A stretch of 64,000 nt of DNA from Microterricola viridarii. GTDB lineage: Bacteria > Actinomycetota > Actinomycetes > Actinomycetales > Microbacteriaceae. The DNA lies in contig NZ_LT629742.1 in the NCBI RefSeq assembly GCF_900104895.1, forward strand, positions 248,001-312,000. The letters are read 5' to 3'. A program made the position numbers and the translations under genes. A model generated the notes under the pieces. It worked only from the letters and a program-made list of their open reading frames with translations. It did not search any database and was not told where the DNA came from. Below are positions 54,021 to 63,392 of this stretch, piece after piece (within the stretch, counting starts at the first letter, position 1; every line of letters starts with the position of its first letter).

Positions 54021-55448
54021 ATGCAGAGTGTCGCGGCGGCCCTTGCCCGGCTGGGCGATCTTGCGGCGACGACCGCAGTTTCACGCCTGGCCTCGGCCTT
54101 CGAGAAGGCGGGCCACGAGCTCGCCCTGGTCGGCGGGCCGGTGCGCGACGCCTTCCTGGACCGGGGCACCAACGACCTCGACTTCACCACCAACGCCTCC
54201 CCCGACGAGATCCTGGCGATCGTGACGCCGATCAGCGAGGCGCAGTGGGACATCGGCCGCCAGTTCGGCACCATCGCAGCCAAGATCGCCGGTGAGACGG
54301 TCGAGATCACCACCTACCGCGCCGACAGCTACGTCGACGGCACCCGCAAGCCGGAGGTCGTCTTCGGAGACTCCCTCGACGACGACCTGCTGCGCCGCGA
54401 CTTCACGGTCAACTCGATCGCGCTCCGGCTGCCGCAGATGACGCTGGTCGACCCGTCCGGCGGCATCGAGGACATGCTCGACGGCCGGCTGCGCACGCCG
54501 GCGGCCCCGGAGCAGTCCTTCGGCGACGACCCGCTGCGCATGATGCGCGCCGCCCGCTTCGCCTCCCAGCTCGGCTTCGACCTCGACGACGCGGCGTTCA
54601 CGGCGATGAAGGCCGGGGCAGAGAGCATCCGCCGCATCTCGATCGAGCGCGTCAACGACGAGCTCTCCAAGCTGTTGAAGACGGATGCCCCGCGCGCCGG
54701 CCTCGAGCTGCTCGTCGATTCCGGCATCGCCGCCATCGTGCTGCCAGAGCTTCCCGCGCTGCGCCTGGAAATCGACGAGCACCATCACCACAAGGACGTC
54801 TACCAGCACAGCCTCACGGTGCTGGAGCAGGCCATCGGCTACGAGAAGTCCCGCGGCAATCTGGAGAGCCCCGACCTCGTGCTGCGCCTGGCCGCCCTGC
54901 TGCACGACATCGGCAAGCCGGCCACCCGACGGCTCGAGGCCGGCGGCGTGGTCAGCTTCCACCACCACGACCTCGTCGGGGCGAAGCTCGCCAAGAAGCG
55001 GCTGCGCGAGCTCCGCTACGACAACGACACGATCGCCGCCGTCGGCAAGCTGATCGAACTGCACCTCCGCTTCTTCGGCTACACCGAGGGCGCCTGGAGC
55101 GACTCGGCGGTGCGCCGCTACGCCCGCGACGCCGGCGACCAGCTGGAGCGCCTGCACATCCTCACCCGCGCCGACGTGACGACGCGCAACCGGCGCAAGG
55201 CCGACCGCCTGGGATTCGCCTACGACGACATCGAGGAGCGCATCGCCCAGCTGGCCGAGGAGGAGGAGCTGAACGCCGTCAGGCCGGAGCTCGACGGCGA
55301 GCAGATCATGCGCCTGCTCGGCATCCGCCCCGGCCGCGAGGTCGGCGAGGCGTACAAGTTCCTGCTCGAGCTGCGGCTGGACGAGGGCAAGATCGGCGAG
55401 GAGGCCGCCACCGAGCGGCTGCTCGCCTGGTGGGCCGCCCGCGCCTGA
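54021..55448 (+). CDS. pcnB: CCA tRNA nucleotidyltransferase (class II pol-beta fold), 475 aa
   Basis: Adds or repairs the 3' CCA of tRNAs, needed here because the three tRNA genes in the window lack CCA. The nucleotidyltransferase site is LVGGPVRDAFL with NDLDFTT carrying the metal-binding Asp pair. RRDFTVNSIA and GDDPLRMMRAARFASQL are the next conserved blocks. A C-terminal HD domain has LLHDIGKP and FHHHDLVG. The gene is often called pcnB in actinobacteria. I chose the ATG at 54021 (MQSVAAALARL); the ATG at 54012 adds three residues. Confidence 0.93.
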   Translation: MQSVAAALARLGDLAATTAVSRLASAFEKAGHELALVGGPVRDAFLDRGTNDLDFTTNASPDEILAIVTPISEAQWDIGRQFGTIAAKIAGETVEITTYRADSYVDGTRKPEVVFGDSLDDDLLRRDFTVNSIALRLPQMTLVDPSGGIEDMLDGRLRTPAAPEQSFGDDPLRMMRAARFASQLGFDLDDAAFTAMKAGAESIRRISIERVNDELSKLLKTDAPRAGLELLVDSGIAAIVLPELPALRLEIDEHHHHKDVYQHSLTVLEQAIGYEKSRGNLESPDLVLRLAALLHDIGKPATRRLEAGGVVSFHHHDLVGAKLAKKRLRELRYDNDTIAAVGKLIELHLRFFGYTEGAWSDSAVRRYARDAGDQLERLHILTRADVTTRNRRKADRLGFAYDDIEERIAQLAEEEELNAVRPELDGEQIMRLLGIRPGREVGEAYKFLLELRLDEGKIGEEAATERLLAWWAARA

Positions 55449-55546
55449 GCTGCACCGATTCGACCCGCGCCATGCCGAAATGCACCCGGATGGGGGCCGG
55501 ACGCGGGGTGAGCGCCCACTGATAGCGTTCGACGCGGAGGTTTTCA

Positions 55547-56893
55547 GTGAAGAGTCTGCGCAGCAACACGCTCATGACCGTGGCGCTCGGCGCCCTCGTC
55601 ACCGTGCTCGCCCTCGGTGGAGGCGTGCTGGCCGCGGGCGCGATCGCAGGCTCCGGCAAGACGATCGTCACCGTGCGCCTCTGGGACGACCGGGTCGCGG
55701 CAGCGTACAAATCCTCCTTCGCGGCGTTCGAGGCTGAGAACCCCGGCATCTCCGTCGATGTCACCGTCATCCCGTGGTCGCAGTACTGGGGCCAGCTCGA
55801 CGCCGACGTGGCCAGCGGCCGGGCCGACGACATCTTCTGGGTGAACAACTCCTACCTCACCGATCTGGCCGACGGCGGCAAGCTGATGGACATCGATGCG
55901 GCTCTGGGCACGCGCGCGAAGAACGACTGGGACCGCGCGGTGGTGCGCGAGTTCACCAAGGACGGCACCCTCTGGGGCGTCCCCCAGCTCTCGGATGCCG
56001 GCATCGGCGTCTACTACAACAAGGCGATGCTGGCCGCGGCCGGCATTGACCCGGCGGCTCTCGAGGACGTGGCCTGGAGCACGGACCCGGCCGCGGACAC
56101 CCTGCTGCCGGTGTTGCAGGCGCTGACCAGGGACAGCCGCGGCAAGGCCGTCACCGACCCGGAGTTCGACCGGTCGACGGTGGTCCAGTACGGCTACAAC
56201 GCCGGAAACGACCTGCAGGCCATCCTGCTGCCGACGATCGGCTCCAACGGCGGGGCTTTCGACACCGATGGCGTCTTCACCTTCGCCGAGGAGTTGGCCG
56301 CGCAGGCGATCGGCTACCAGGTCGACCTCATCAACACACACAAGGTCGCGCCCCCCGCCGTCGGCAACACCGACCCCGACTCCGCCCGCGATGCCTTCGT
56401 CGAGGGCAAGCTGGCCCTGTTCCAGTCCGGGCTGTACAACCTCCCCTACGTGTTCGACGGCGCCGAGTTCGAGTGGGGCGCCGCCTCGATGCCGGCCGGC
56501 CCGGCCGGGCGGGTCTCGGTGACCAACGGCATCGTCGCCGCGGGCAACGCGCGCACCGCGCACCCGGAGGCGACGACGGCCGTGCTCAAGTGGCTCGGCT
56601 CGGCAGAGGGCAACCACTTCGTCGGCGCCAGCGGCGCTGCGGTGCCCGGCGTAGTCGCGGCCCAGCAGGCCTACTTCGACTTCTGGGGCGCCAAGGACGT
56701 CGACGTCAAGAAGTTCTTCGAGGTGCTCGCGAACGATGCGCCAACCGTGACGCCGCCGACGTCGGTGAACTTCGGCGAGGTCGAGGCCGCCTACTCCCCC
56801 ATCCTCGACCAGGTGTTCTCCGCAGAGCTGCCCCTCGGCAGCGGCCTGCAGCAGGCACAGGATGCCGCCAACGCCGTGCTGGCGGGCGACTAG
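55547..56893 (+). CDS. Orphan extracellular solute-binding protein, family 1 (sugar type), 448 aa
   Basis: Resembles sugar-binding proteins of ABC importers: after the N-terminus comes VTVRLWDDRVAAAYKSSFAAF, then GRADDIFWVNNSYLTDLADGG and DGTLWGVPQLSDAGIGVYYNKAML, the usual SBP_bac_1 order. It differs from normal partners in two ways. It has no lipobox Cys; instead a hydrophobic helix (about residues 10-34) should anchor it. And no permease or ATPase gene is near. The GTG start has GGAGG at a good distance. It may be a sensor or use a distant transporter. Confidence 0.85.
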   Translation: MKSLRSNTLMTVALGALVTVLALGGGVLAAGAIAGSGKTIVTVRLWDDRVAAAYKSSFAAFEAENPGISVDVTVIPWSQYWGQLDADVASGRADDIFWVNNSYLTDLADGGKLMDIDAALGTRAKNDWDRAVVREFTKDGTLWGVPQLSDAGIGVYYNKAMLAAAGIDPAALEDVAWSTDPAADTLLPVLQALTRDSRGKAVTDPEFDRSTVVQYGYNAGNDLQAILLPTIGSNGGAFDTDGVFTFAEELAAQAIGYQVDLINTHKVAPPAVGNTDPDSARDAFVEGKLALFQSGLYNLPYVFDGAEFEWGAASMPAGPAGRVSVTNGIVAAGNARTAHPEATTAVLKWLGSAEGNHFVGASGAAVPGVVAAQQAYFDFWGAKDVDVKKFFEVLANDAPTVTPPTSVNFGEVEAAYSPILDQVFSAELPLGSGLQQAQDAANAVLAGD

Positions 56894-57048
56894 CGCCTCC
56901 GGTGCTGGCTCGCATTTGCCTCCGGCATCCGTTACAATCGGAAGGTTGCTCACGCGCCGGGATCTCTGGCCTCCGTGTCCAACACATGCACAACCCTCCT
57001 GCTGCAGAACGTCTGCAGCCGTTTTAGTCCGAAGGAGGTGGGTTAGTC

Positions 57049-57426
57049 ATGAATCAGTACGAACTGATGGTTATCCTCGATCCCGAGATCGACGAGCGCA
57101 CCGTAGCTCCCAGCCTTGACAAGTTCCTCAACGTTGTTCGCAACGATGGTGGCACGATCGACAAGGTTGACATCTGGGGTCGCCGCCGTCTCGCATACGA
57201 GATCAACAAGAAGACCGAAGGTATCTACGCCGTCGTCGACTTCACCGCAGAGCCCGCAACCACCACGGAGCTTGACCGCCAGCTGAAGCTCAGCGAAGCA
57301 GTCATGCGTACCAAGGTGCTGCGCGCAGAAGAGGGAATCGCTCAGGTTGCCGCTGCACAGAAGCTCGCCGAGGAGAAGGCCGCCCGCAAGGCAGCCGCTC
57401 CGGCCAAGGCTGCGAAGGACGCTTAG
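57049..57426 (+). CDS. rpsF: 30S ribosomal protein S6, 125 aa
   Basis: Small-subunit protein that pairs with S18. The N-terminus [19 protein letters not shown] and the [18 protein letters not shown] block are typical of S6. A Lys/Ala-rich C-terminal tail (from about residue 100) extends the fold. A strong AAGGAGGTG site precedes the ATG. The leader of about 100 nt after a TACAAT -10 candidate (56933-56938) could hold the S6-S18 autoregulatory site, which I could not confirm. Confidence 0.97.
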   Translation: MNQYELMVILDPEIDERTVAPSLDKFLNVVRNDGGTIDKVDIWGRRRLAYEINKKTEGIYAVVDFTAEPATTTELDRQLKLSEAVMRTKVLRAEEGIAQVAAAQKLAEEKAARKAAAPAKAAKDA

Positions 57427-57431
57427 TCCCG

Positions 57432-57944
57432 ATGGCCGGCGAGACCGTAATTACCGTGGTGGGCAACCTCACCTCAGACCCCGAGCTGCGTTACACGCAG
57501 AACGGACTGGCGGTTGCCAACTTCACCATTGCCTCCACTCCGCGCACGTTTGACCGCGCGAAGAACGAGTGGATCGATGGCGAAGCACTGTTCCTGCGCG
57601 CGAGCGTTTGGCGTGAATTCGCCGAGCACGTTGCCGGTTCACTGACCAAGGGTTCCCGCGTTATCGCTTCCGGGCGTCTCAAGCAGCGTTCCTACGAGAC
57701 GAAGGAAGGCGAGAAGCGCACCAGCTATGAGCTGGATGTCGACGAGATCGGCCCCTCGCTTCGTTACGCAACTGCGTCTGTCACGCGTGCCCAGTCTTCT
57801 GGAGCCCCCCGCGGTGCTGCCCCTCAGGGCGGCAACTTCGGTGGAGCCGTCGAAGAGCCGTGGGCTCCCAGCGCCCCTGCCGCCTCCGGCGGCCAGGACG
57901 TCTGGAACACCCCGGGCAGCTACAGCGACGAGACCCCCTTCTAG
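57432..57944 (+). CDS. ssb: Single-stranded DNA-binding protein, 170 aa
   Basis: Coats single-stranded DNA in replication and repair. The OB-fold domain (about residues 1-112) starts [22 protein letters not shown] Gly/Pro/Ala linker follows and the acidic tip ends SDETPF, a variant of the usual DDDIPF that recruits partner proteins. It lies 5 nt after rpsF, in the standard rpsF-ssb-rpsR-rplI operon. Confidence 0.97.
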   Translation: MAGETVITVVGNLTSDPELRYTQNGLAVANFTIASTPRTFDRAKNEWIDGEALFLRASVWREFAEHVAGSLTKGSRVIASGRLKQRSYETKEGEKRTSYELDVDEIGPSLRYATASVTRAQSSGAPRGAAPQGGNFGGAVEEPWAPSAPAASGGQDVWNTPGSYSDETPF

Positions 57945-58017
57945 GCCCTTGGGCCGGCTTCCGGATGCCGCATTGCGCGGCGCCCGGGTGTAAATACTTC
58001 AAGACAAAGGAAAGACC

Positions 58018-58281
58018 ATGGCTGGAAAGAGCAGCGGCGACCGCCGCAAGCCACTCCGCGGAGCCAAGGGCGGCAAGAACGCCGCTCCCGCGAAGTCCAT
58101 CCGCGTTGGTGTCATCGACTACAAGGATGTCGCGACGCTTCGCAAGTTCATCTCTGAGCGCGGAAAGATCCGCGCCCGCCGCATCACAGGCGTTTCCGTG
58201 CAGGAGCAGCGTCTGATCGCCCGTGCCGTCAAGAATGCCCGCGAAATGGCCCTGCTGCCATACGCCGGCAGCGGACGCTGA
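58018..58281 (+). CDS. rpsR: 30S ribosomal protein S18, 87 aa
   Basis: Basic small-subunit protein that forms a dimer with S6. The signature is [27 protein letters not shown], with the later [19 protein letters not shown]. No zinc-binding Cys motif is present, so it is the zinc-independent form. It lies third in the operon, 73 nt after ssb. Confidence 0.97.
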   Translation: MAGKSSGDRRKPLRGAKGGKNAAPAKSIRVGVIDYKDVATLRKFISERGKIRARRITGVSVQEQRLIARAVKNAREMALLPYAGSGR

Positions 58282-58292
58282 GGAGCAAAGAC

Positions 58293-58742
58293 ATGAAACT
58301 GATTCTGACGCACGAGGTCACTGGCCTCGGCACCCCCGGCGACGTCGTCGAGGTGAAGAACGGCTACGCCCGTAACTACCTGGTTCCGCAGGGCTTTGCC
58401 GTGCAGTGGAGCCGCGGTGGCGAGAAGCAGGTCGAGCAGATCAAGGCCGCTCGCGCGGCTCGTGAGCTCGCCACGCTCGAAGAGGCACAGGCCCTCAAGG
58501 CAGCCCTCGAGGCCGCCAAGGTCAAGCTGGTCGTCAAGACCGGCGCCGAAGGCCGCCTCTTCGGTTCGGTGAAGACCACCGATATCGCTGACGCTGTTGC
58601 TGCTGCCGGACTCGGCACCATCGACAAGCGCAAGGTCGAGATCCCCAACCCCATCAAGGTCGTTGGCACTCACCAGGTCACCGTTCGTCTCCGCGACGAG
58701 CTGTCGGCTGCGATCACCCTCCAGGTGGTCTCCGCCAAGTAG
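58293..58742 (+). CDS. rplI: 50S ribosomal protein L9, 149 aa
   Basis: Two-domain large-subunit protein joined by a long helix. The N-terminal signature is [26 protein letters not shown]. The connecting helix is rich in Ala, Glu and Lys, and the C-terminal domain has [16 protein letters not shown]. It is last in the operon and is followed by a strong terminator. Confidence 0.97.
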   Translation: MKLILTHEVTGLGTPGDVVEVKNGYARNYLVPQGFAVQWSRGGEKQVEQIKAARAARELATLEEAQALKAALEAAKVKLVVKTGAEGRLFGSVKTTDIADAVAAAGLGTIDKRKVEIPNPIKVVGTHQVTVRLRDELSAAITLQVVSAK

Positions 58743-58770
58743 GCGTAAAACTCCGGCTGTCAAAGGCTGC

Positions 58771-58810
58771 GTTATGGCGGTGGGCTCAGGCCCACCGCCA
58801 TAACTGTTTT
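58771..58810 (+). terminator. Terminator of the rpsF-ssb-rpsR-rplI operon
   Basis: GTTATGGCGGTGGGC pairs perfectly over 15 bp with 58790-58804 around loop TCAG, followed by TGTTTT. Confidence 0.92.
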
Positions 58811-59237
58811 AACTGGTTTCCGAGAACGCAATACCCCCATTCTGTGCACAGGTGAGTGTGGAAACGGACCCGCGTTAGGCGCTGTGGAAAACTACTTTTT
58901 TCTCACAGTTGTGAGTAGAAAATACCGCAGGTCAACGCATGTTTATGGGCGAAAGAAAGTTTGTTGTCCACAGGAGTTCCCACAGGCTTTGCACAACACT
59001 GGTGGCGTTTCGCGCAGATTATGCACAGCGTTATCCACAGGCTGGGTTGAGTTGCCCTTGTGCTATCCGTATGGTGGCTCCAGCGGTACTCGTCGGCGTG
59101 TTCTGGACTGGGTTTTTCCACCCGGCTAGCCGCACTGTCAGAGGTACCAGCTATCACTGGATATGGGTCCAGCTGTTCCCGTCCCACCCCCATTGACCGG
59201 CTTCGGCCGGTAGTCCAGTCTGCCGAGGAGGCACCGC
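58811..59237. promoter_or_regulatory. dnaB upstream region with DnaA-box-like sites
   Basis: This 427-bp gene-free region contains TTATCCACA (59031-59039, exact), TTATGCACA (59019-59027), TTGTCCACA (58964-58972) and the weaker reversed TGTGGAAAC (58857-58865) and TGTGGAAAA (58883-58891). It suggests DnaA control of dnaB. A GAGGAGG ribosome site (59225-59231) precedes the dnaB GTG. The dnaB promoter itself is not obvious. Confidence 0.6.
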
Positions 59238-60611
59238 GTGTCGATCGCACATCTTGGGCTCTCAGATTCACCAGAGCCCCAGCGCGCCGAGCGCGCCGAC
59301 CGCACCCCGCCGCACGACCTGCTCGCCGAGCAGAGCGCGCTGGGCGGCATGCTGTTGTCCAAGGACGCCGTCGCCGACGTCGTCGAGACCCTCCGCGGCC
59401 CCGACTTCTACATCCCCAAGCACGAGCTGATCTTCGACGCCATCCTCGCGCTCTACTCGCACGGCGAGCCGACCGACGTCATCGCCGTCAGCGATGAGCT
59501 GACCAAGCAGGGCGAGCTGGCCCGCGCCGGCGGAGCCGACTACCTGCACTCGCTGACCAGCATGGTGCCGACCGCCGCCAACGCCGGCTACTACGGCTCC
59601 ATCGTCGCCGAGCGCGCCCTGCTGCGCCGCCTGGTCGAGGCCGGCACCCGCATCGTGCAGATGGGGTACTCCGGTGAGGGCGAGGTGCTCGACCTCGTCA
59701 ACAACGCCCAGGCCGAGATCTACTCCGTCACCGGCAGCACCGAGACCGAGGACTACGTTCCGCTGACCGACGCCGTCACGGCCGCGATGGACGAGATCGA
59801 GGCTGCGTCGCACAAAGACGGTTCGATGACGGGCGTTCCCACCGGTTTCATCGAACTTGACGAACTGACCAACGGTTTTCACCCCGGTCAGATGATCATT
59901 GTTGCGGCGCGACCCGCTGTGGGCAAGTCGACCCTCGCGCTGGACTTCGCCCGCTCCGCGGCGATCACCCACAACATGCCGGCCATCTTCTTCTCCCTCG
60001 AGATGGGGCGGTCCGAGATCGCCATGCGCTTGCTCTCCGCGGAGGCCGCCGTGCCCCTGCAGAGCATGCGAAAGGGCAAAATCGAATCCCGTGACTGGAC
60101 AACAATCGCCCAGGTGCGCGGGCGCATCAACGACGCCCCGCTCTACATCGACGACTCCCCCAACATGACCCTCGTCGAGATCCGCGCCAAGTGCCGCCGG
60201 CTCAAGCAGCGCGTGGGCCTCAAGATGGTCGTCATCGACTACCTGCAGCTGATGACCTCCGGCAAGCGCGTCGAGAGCCGCCAGCAGGAGGTCTCGGAGT
60301 TCTCCCGTGCACTCAAGCTGATGGCCAAGGAGCTCCAGGTTCCGGTCATCGCCCTGTCGCAGCTGAACCGTGGTTCCGAACAGCGTGCGGACAAGATGCC
60401 CGCCATCAGCGACCTCCGCGAGTCGGGCTCGATCGAGCAGGATGCCGACATGGTGATCTTGCTGCACCGTGAAGCCGTCTACGACAAGGAGAGCCCGCGC
60501 GCCGGCGAGGCCGACCTGATCGTCGCCAAGCACCGCAACGGCCCCACGCGTACCGTTCCCGTGGCCTTCCACGGCCACTTCTCGCGCTTCGCGGACCTCG
60601 CCCCGAGCTAA
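59238..60611 (+). CDS. dnaB: Replicative DNA helicase DnaB, 457 aa
   Basis: Hexameric helicase of the replication fork. The N-terminal primase-contact domain has PPHDLLAEQSALGGMLLS and the RecA-like C-terminal domain has Walker A ARPAVGKSTLALDFAR, Walker B VVIDYLQLM and the SDLRESGSIEQDADMVILLHR arginine-finger region. No intein is present, unlike several mycobacterial dnaB genes. The GTG at 59238 has a strong ribosome site. DciA, encoded 28 kb away, is the likely loading partner, since no DnaC or DnaI is seen. Confidence 0.98.
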   Translation: MSIAHLGLSDSPEPQRAERADRTPPHDLLAEQSALGGMLLSKDAVADVVETLRGPDFYIPKHELIFDAILALYSHGEPTDVIAVSDELTKQGELARAGGADYLHSLTSMVPTAANAGYYGSIVAERALLRRLVEAGTRIVQMGYSGEGEVLDLVNNAQAEIYSVTGSTETEDYVPLTDAVTAAMDEIEAASHKDGSMTGVPTGFIELDELTNGFHPGQMIIVAARPAVGKSTLALDFARSAAITHNMPAIFFSLEMGRSEIAMRLLSAEAAVPLQSMRKGKIESRDWTTIAQVRGRINDAPLYIDDSPNMTLVEIRAKCRRLKQRVGLKMVVIDYLQLMTSGKRVESRQQEVSEFSRALKLMAKELQVPVIALSQLNRGSEQRADKMPAISDLRESGSIEQDADMVILLHREAVYDKESPRAGEADLIVAKHRNGPTRTVPVAFHGHFSRFADLAPS

Positions 60612-60645
60612 GCCGGCGCCGCGGCATCCGCACCGGAGGCAGACA

Positions 60646-60690
60646 CGAGCAAGGGAGGCCAGAATCTCAGATTCTGGCCTCCCTTGCTCG
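60646..60690. terminator. Bidirectional terminator between dnaB and hrpB
   Basis: Two 22-nt arms are perfectly complementary around a single central base, so the RNA hairpin would have a small loop at the CTCAG centre. It lies between the convergent dnaB and hrpB genes. No long T tract is present. Confidence 0.8.
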
Positions 60691-60693
60691 CTT

Positions 60694-63294
60694 TCACCTC
60701 CCGTGGGGGGCGTCTCCAGGGTGCTGCAGCGCGGCGCGGCGCGTGGTGTGCCGGGTGGGCGCGGTGGACCACGGGTCCTCTGGCCAGGGGTGCTTCGGGT
60801 AGCGGCCGCGCATCTCCGCGCGCACCTGCGCATACGGGCCGGCCCAGAACGACGCCAGGTCGTCCGTCACGGCGAGGGGGTGGCCGGCGGGCGACAGCAG
60901 GTGGAACAGCACCGGGACCCGCCCGCCGACGAGTCGCGGAGTCTCCGCCCAGCCGAAGCACTCCTGCAGCTTCACCGCCACGACAGGGCGGGCGTCGGTA
61001 TCGTCGACCGGCGGGTAGCTGAGCCGGACGCGGGAGCCGCTGGGCACCTCGAGGCGTTCGGGGGCCAGGGCATCGAGGCCGGCCGCCTCCGGCCACGGCA
61101 GCAAACGCCGCAGCGCCGGGGCCAGGTCGATGCGCGCGGCCGGCGTGCCCGCGGCGAGGTCGGACAGCTCGGGGCCGAGCCAGGAACTGAGGGTGTCGAG
61201 CAGCGCGGCATCCGAGACATCGGGCCAGGGGGCGCCGAGCTCGCGGTGCAGCAGGGCGAGGCGCCGGCGCAGGCCATCGGCGGCCTCCGACCACGTGAAC
61301 ACCCCGAGCCCCTGCGCCTCGAGGGCACGCCGGGCGGCATCCCGCCCGCCCTCGTCGGCCCGGACGCGCACCGGCACGGAGGAGCGGGTGATCGCCCCGA
61401 TCCGCCGCTCGCGGCGCGCGACGACGCGCCCGTCCACGAACTGCGCCTCGACCCGGTCGGTGATCAGGTGGGCCGCCGCCTGCTCGGCGTCACTCTCAGT
61501 GATGACCGCGGCGGAGCGGATGATCGCCCCGGTTCCGGCGGCCGCCCGGCCGTGCGACCGGGTGACGTCTGCCACCGCCAGCCAGTCGGCAGCCGCGAGC
61601 GGGCCGGTGATCCCGGCCCGGGTGCCGGAGGCGAGGAGGAAGGTCGCGCCCTGCGCCGAGTGGTCGACCCGGCGGGCGATCCACTGCGGGAAGGCGAGCG
61701 CGATGACGAGCCCGGTCTGGTCGAGGACTCCCCGTGCCGGGCCCTCCCCGGTCGATCCGGACTGACCGGTGAAACGTTCAAATCGTCGCACCTCCTGCTG
61801 CCAGCGCCGGGCATCCGGGCTGCGGCCGCTGCGGAGCGCGGCGAGCGTGCTCGAGGCGTCCCCGTCGGCCACGCGCAGGTCGCCGCCGATCAGGGCGATG
61901 ACCTCGGCCGCGGTGCGTGCGCCGACGAGGGTGCTGCCGGCGCGCAGCGCGCGAGCGAGGCGGGGATCGGTCGGGATGCGGGCCAGCTGCCGCCCCTCCT
62001 CGGTGGCGCGGCCGTCGGCGTCGATCGCGCCGAGTCCGCGCAGCACGGCGAGGGCATCGCCGAGGCTGCCGGCCGGGAGCGGGTCCACGAGCCGGAGCCC
62101 GGCGCCGCCGGGCGCACCCCAGCAGGCCAGGAGCAGGGCGGCGTCGGTGAGATCCGCCACGGCGATCTCCGGGGCCGGGTGCGTCGGCGCGGCGGCGAAC
62201 GTGCGCTCGTCGACGCAGCGGACGACCACGCCCGGCCCCTGCCGGGTGGCGCGGCCGGCGCGCTGGACGGCGGATGCCCGGGGTGTCGGGCCGGTGACGA
62301 GGCCGCTCATGCCGCGCATCGCGTCGCGCTGCGGCGCGCGGGACAGGCAGCTGTCGACTACGAGGCGCACGCCGGGGACGGTCAGCGAGGATTCGGCGAG
62401 CGATGTCGTGACAATGATCCGCGGCCGACTGTCGGGGCCCCGCCCGCCGATCACGGCATCCTGCTCGGCGGCGGGGACCTGACCGTGCAGCTCGCGGACG
62501 TCGAGCTCCCCGGCGAGCCCGCGGATGCGCCTCGCGATCTCGGAGACCTCCCGCGCACCCGGCGCGAAGACGAGGGCGTCGGCGGCCGGATCGGTGCGCG
62601 CGAGGTCGCGGTGCGCCGCAACCGCGGTGCTCGCGACGTGGTCGAGGAAGGCCCAGGTCACCCCGCGCTCGTCCAGCCGGGGGGTGGGGCAGGGCGCCCA
62701 GCGCACCTCGAGCGGATGGGCGGGGACGGTCTGGGTCACGATCGGAGCCGGGGCGGCATCCGTGCCGAGGATGGCGGCGAACCGCTCGGCGTCGAGGGTG
62801 GCGGACATCGCGACGAGGACGAGGTCGTCCCGCAGCTCGCGGACCTCGCCGAGCAGCCCGATCAACAGGTCAGTCTCCAGGGCGCGCTCGTGCACCTCGT
62901 CGATGATGACCGCGCCGACGCCGTCGAGGCCGGGGTCGGTGAGCAGGCGGCGCAGGAGCACACCGGCGGTGACGAACTCGATGCGGGTGTCTGGGCTCAC
63001 CTGGCGTTCGCCGCGGACCGTGAATCCCACCCGGGAGCCGAGGGGCGAACCGTCCAGGTGCGCGAGCCGTCGGGCGGCGGCGCGGGCGGCGACCCGGCGA
63101 GGCTGCGTGACGATCACCCGGCCCGCGACGCGGTCGGCGACGATCGGCGGGACCAGCGTGGTCTTGCCCGTTCCGGGTGGCGCGCTGACGACGACGGAGG
63201 TGCTGTGGTCGAGTGCGGCGCCCAGATCGGTGATCGCGGCGGCGAACGCGAGTCCGCGACCGAGCTTCGACGGGTCGAACGGCGCAGTGGTCAC
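60694..63294 (-). CDS. hrpB: ATP-dependent helicase HrpB (DEAH-box family), 866 aa
   Basis: DExH-box RNA helicase-like protein. Motif I is SAPPGTGKTTLVPP, motif II IIDEVHERALE (DEVH), motif III SATLDAERF and motif VI VQRAGRATRQGPG. The HrpB-specific C-terminal block appears as RVRLSYPPVDDTDARPVVAVKLQE and LFHLLSPAGHPLAVTDDLASFWAG. The usual length is about 820-870 aa. The cellular role is poorly defined in most bacteria. The GTG at 63292-63294 gives a reasonable N-terminus. Confidence 0.94.
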   Translation of the reverse strand: MTTAPFDPSKLGRGLAFAAAITDLGAALDHSTSVVVSAPPGTGKTTLVPPIVADRVAGRVIVTQPRRVAARAAARRLAHLDGSPLGSRVGFTVRGERQVSPDTRIEFVTAGVLLRRLLTDPGLDGVGAVIIDEVHERALETDLLIGLLGEVRELRDDLVLVAMSATLDAERFAAILGTDAAPAPIVTQTVPAHPLEVRWAPCPTPRLDERGVTWAFLDHVASTAVAAHRDLARTDPAADALVFAPGAREVSEIARRIRGLAGELDVRELHGQVPAAEQDAVIGGRGPDSRPRIIVTTSLAESSLTVPGVRLVVDSCLSRAPQRDAMRGMSGLVTGPTPRASAVQRAGRATRQGPGVVVRCVDERTFAAAPTHPAPEIAVADLTDAALLLACWGAPGGAGLRLVDPLPAGSLGDALAVLRGLGAIDADGRATEEGRQLARIPTDPRLARALRAGSTLVGARTAAEVIALIGGDLRVADGDASSTLAALRSGRSPDARRWQQEVRRFERFTGQSGSTGEGPARGVLDQTGLVIALAFPQWIARRVDHSAQGATFLLASGTRAGITGPLAAADWLAVADVTRSHGRAAAGTGAIIRSAAVITESDAEQAAAHLITDRVEAQFVDGRVVARRERRIGAITRSSVPVRVRADEGGRDAARRALEAQGLGVFTWSEAADGLRRRLALLHRELGAPWPDVSDAALLDTLSSWLGPELSDLAAGTPAARIDLAPALRRLLPWPEAAGLDALAPERLEVPSGSRVRLSYPPVDDTDARPVVAVKLQECFGWAETPRLVGGRVPVLFHLLSPAGHPLAVTDDLASFWAGPYAQVRAEMRGRYPKHPWPEDPWSTAPTRHTTRRAALQHPGDAPHGR

Positions 63295-63392
63295 TCCCCC
63301 AGTCTCTCGCGTTCCACGGGGGTGCGCGCACGGCGCCGACTCGCTAGCCTCGAGCCAGCACGCGCCGGCGCCGCTCAGTCGAGGAGGATGCG

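Noticed and set aside
56894-57048. S6-S18 autoregulatory RNA motif in the rpsF leader
   Set aside because: The leader length is suitable, but I could not identify the conserved bulged stem with certainty by eye.
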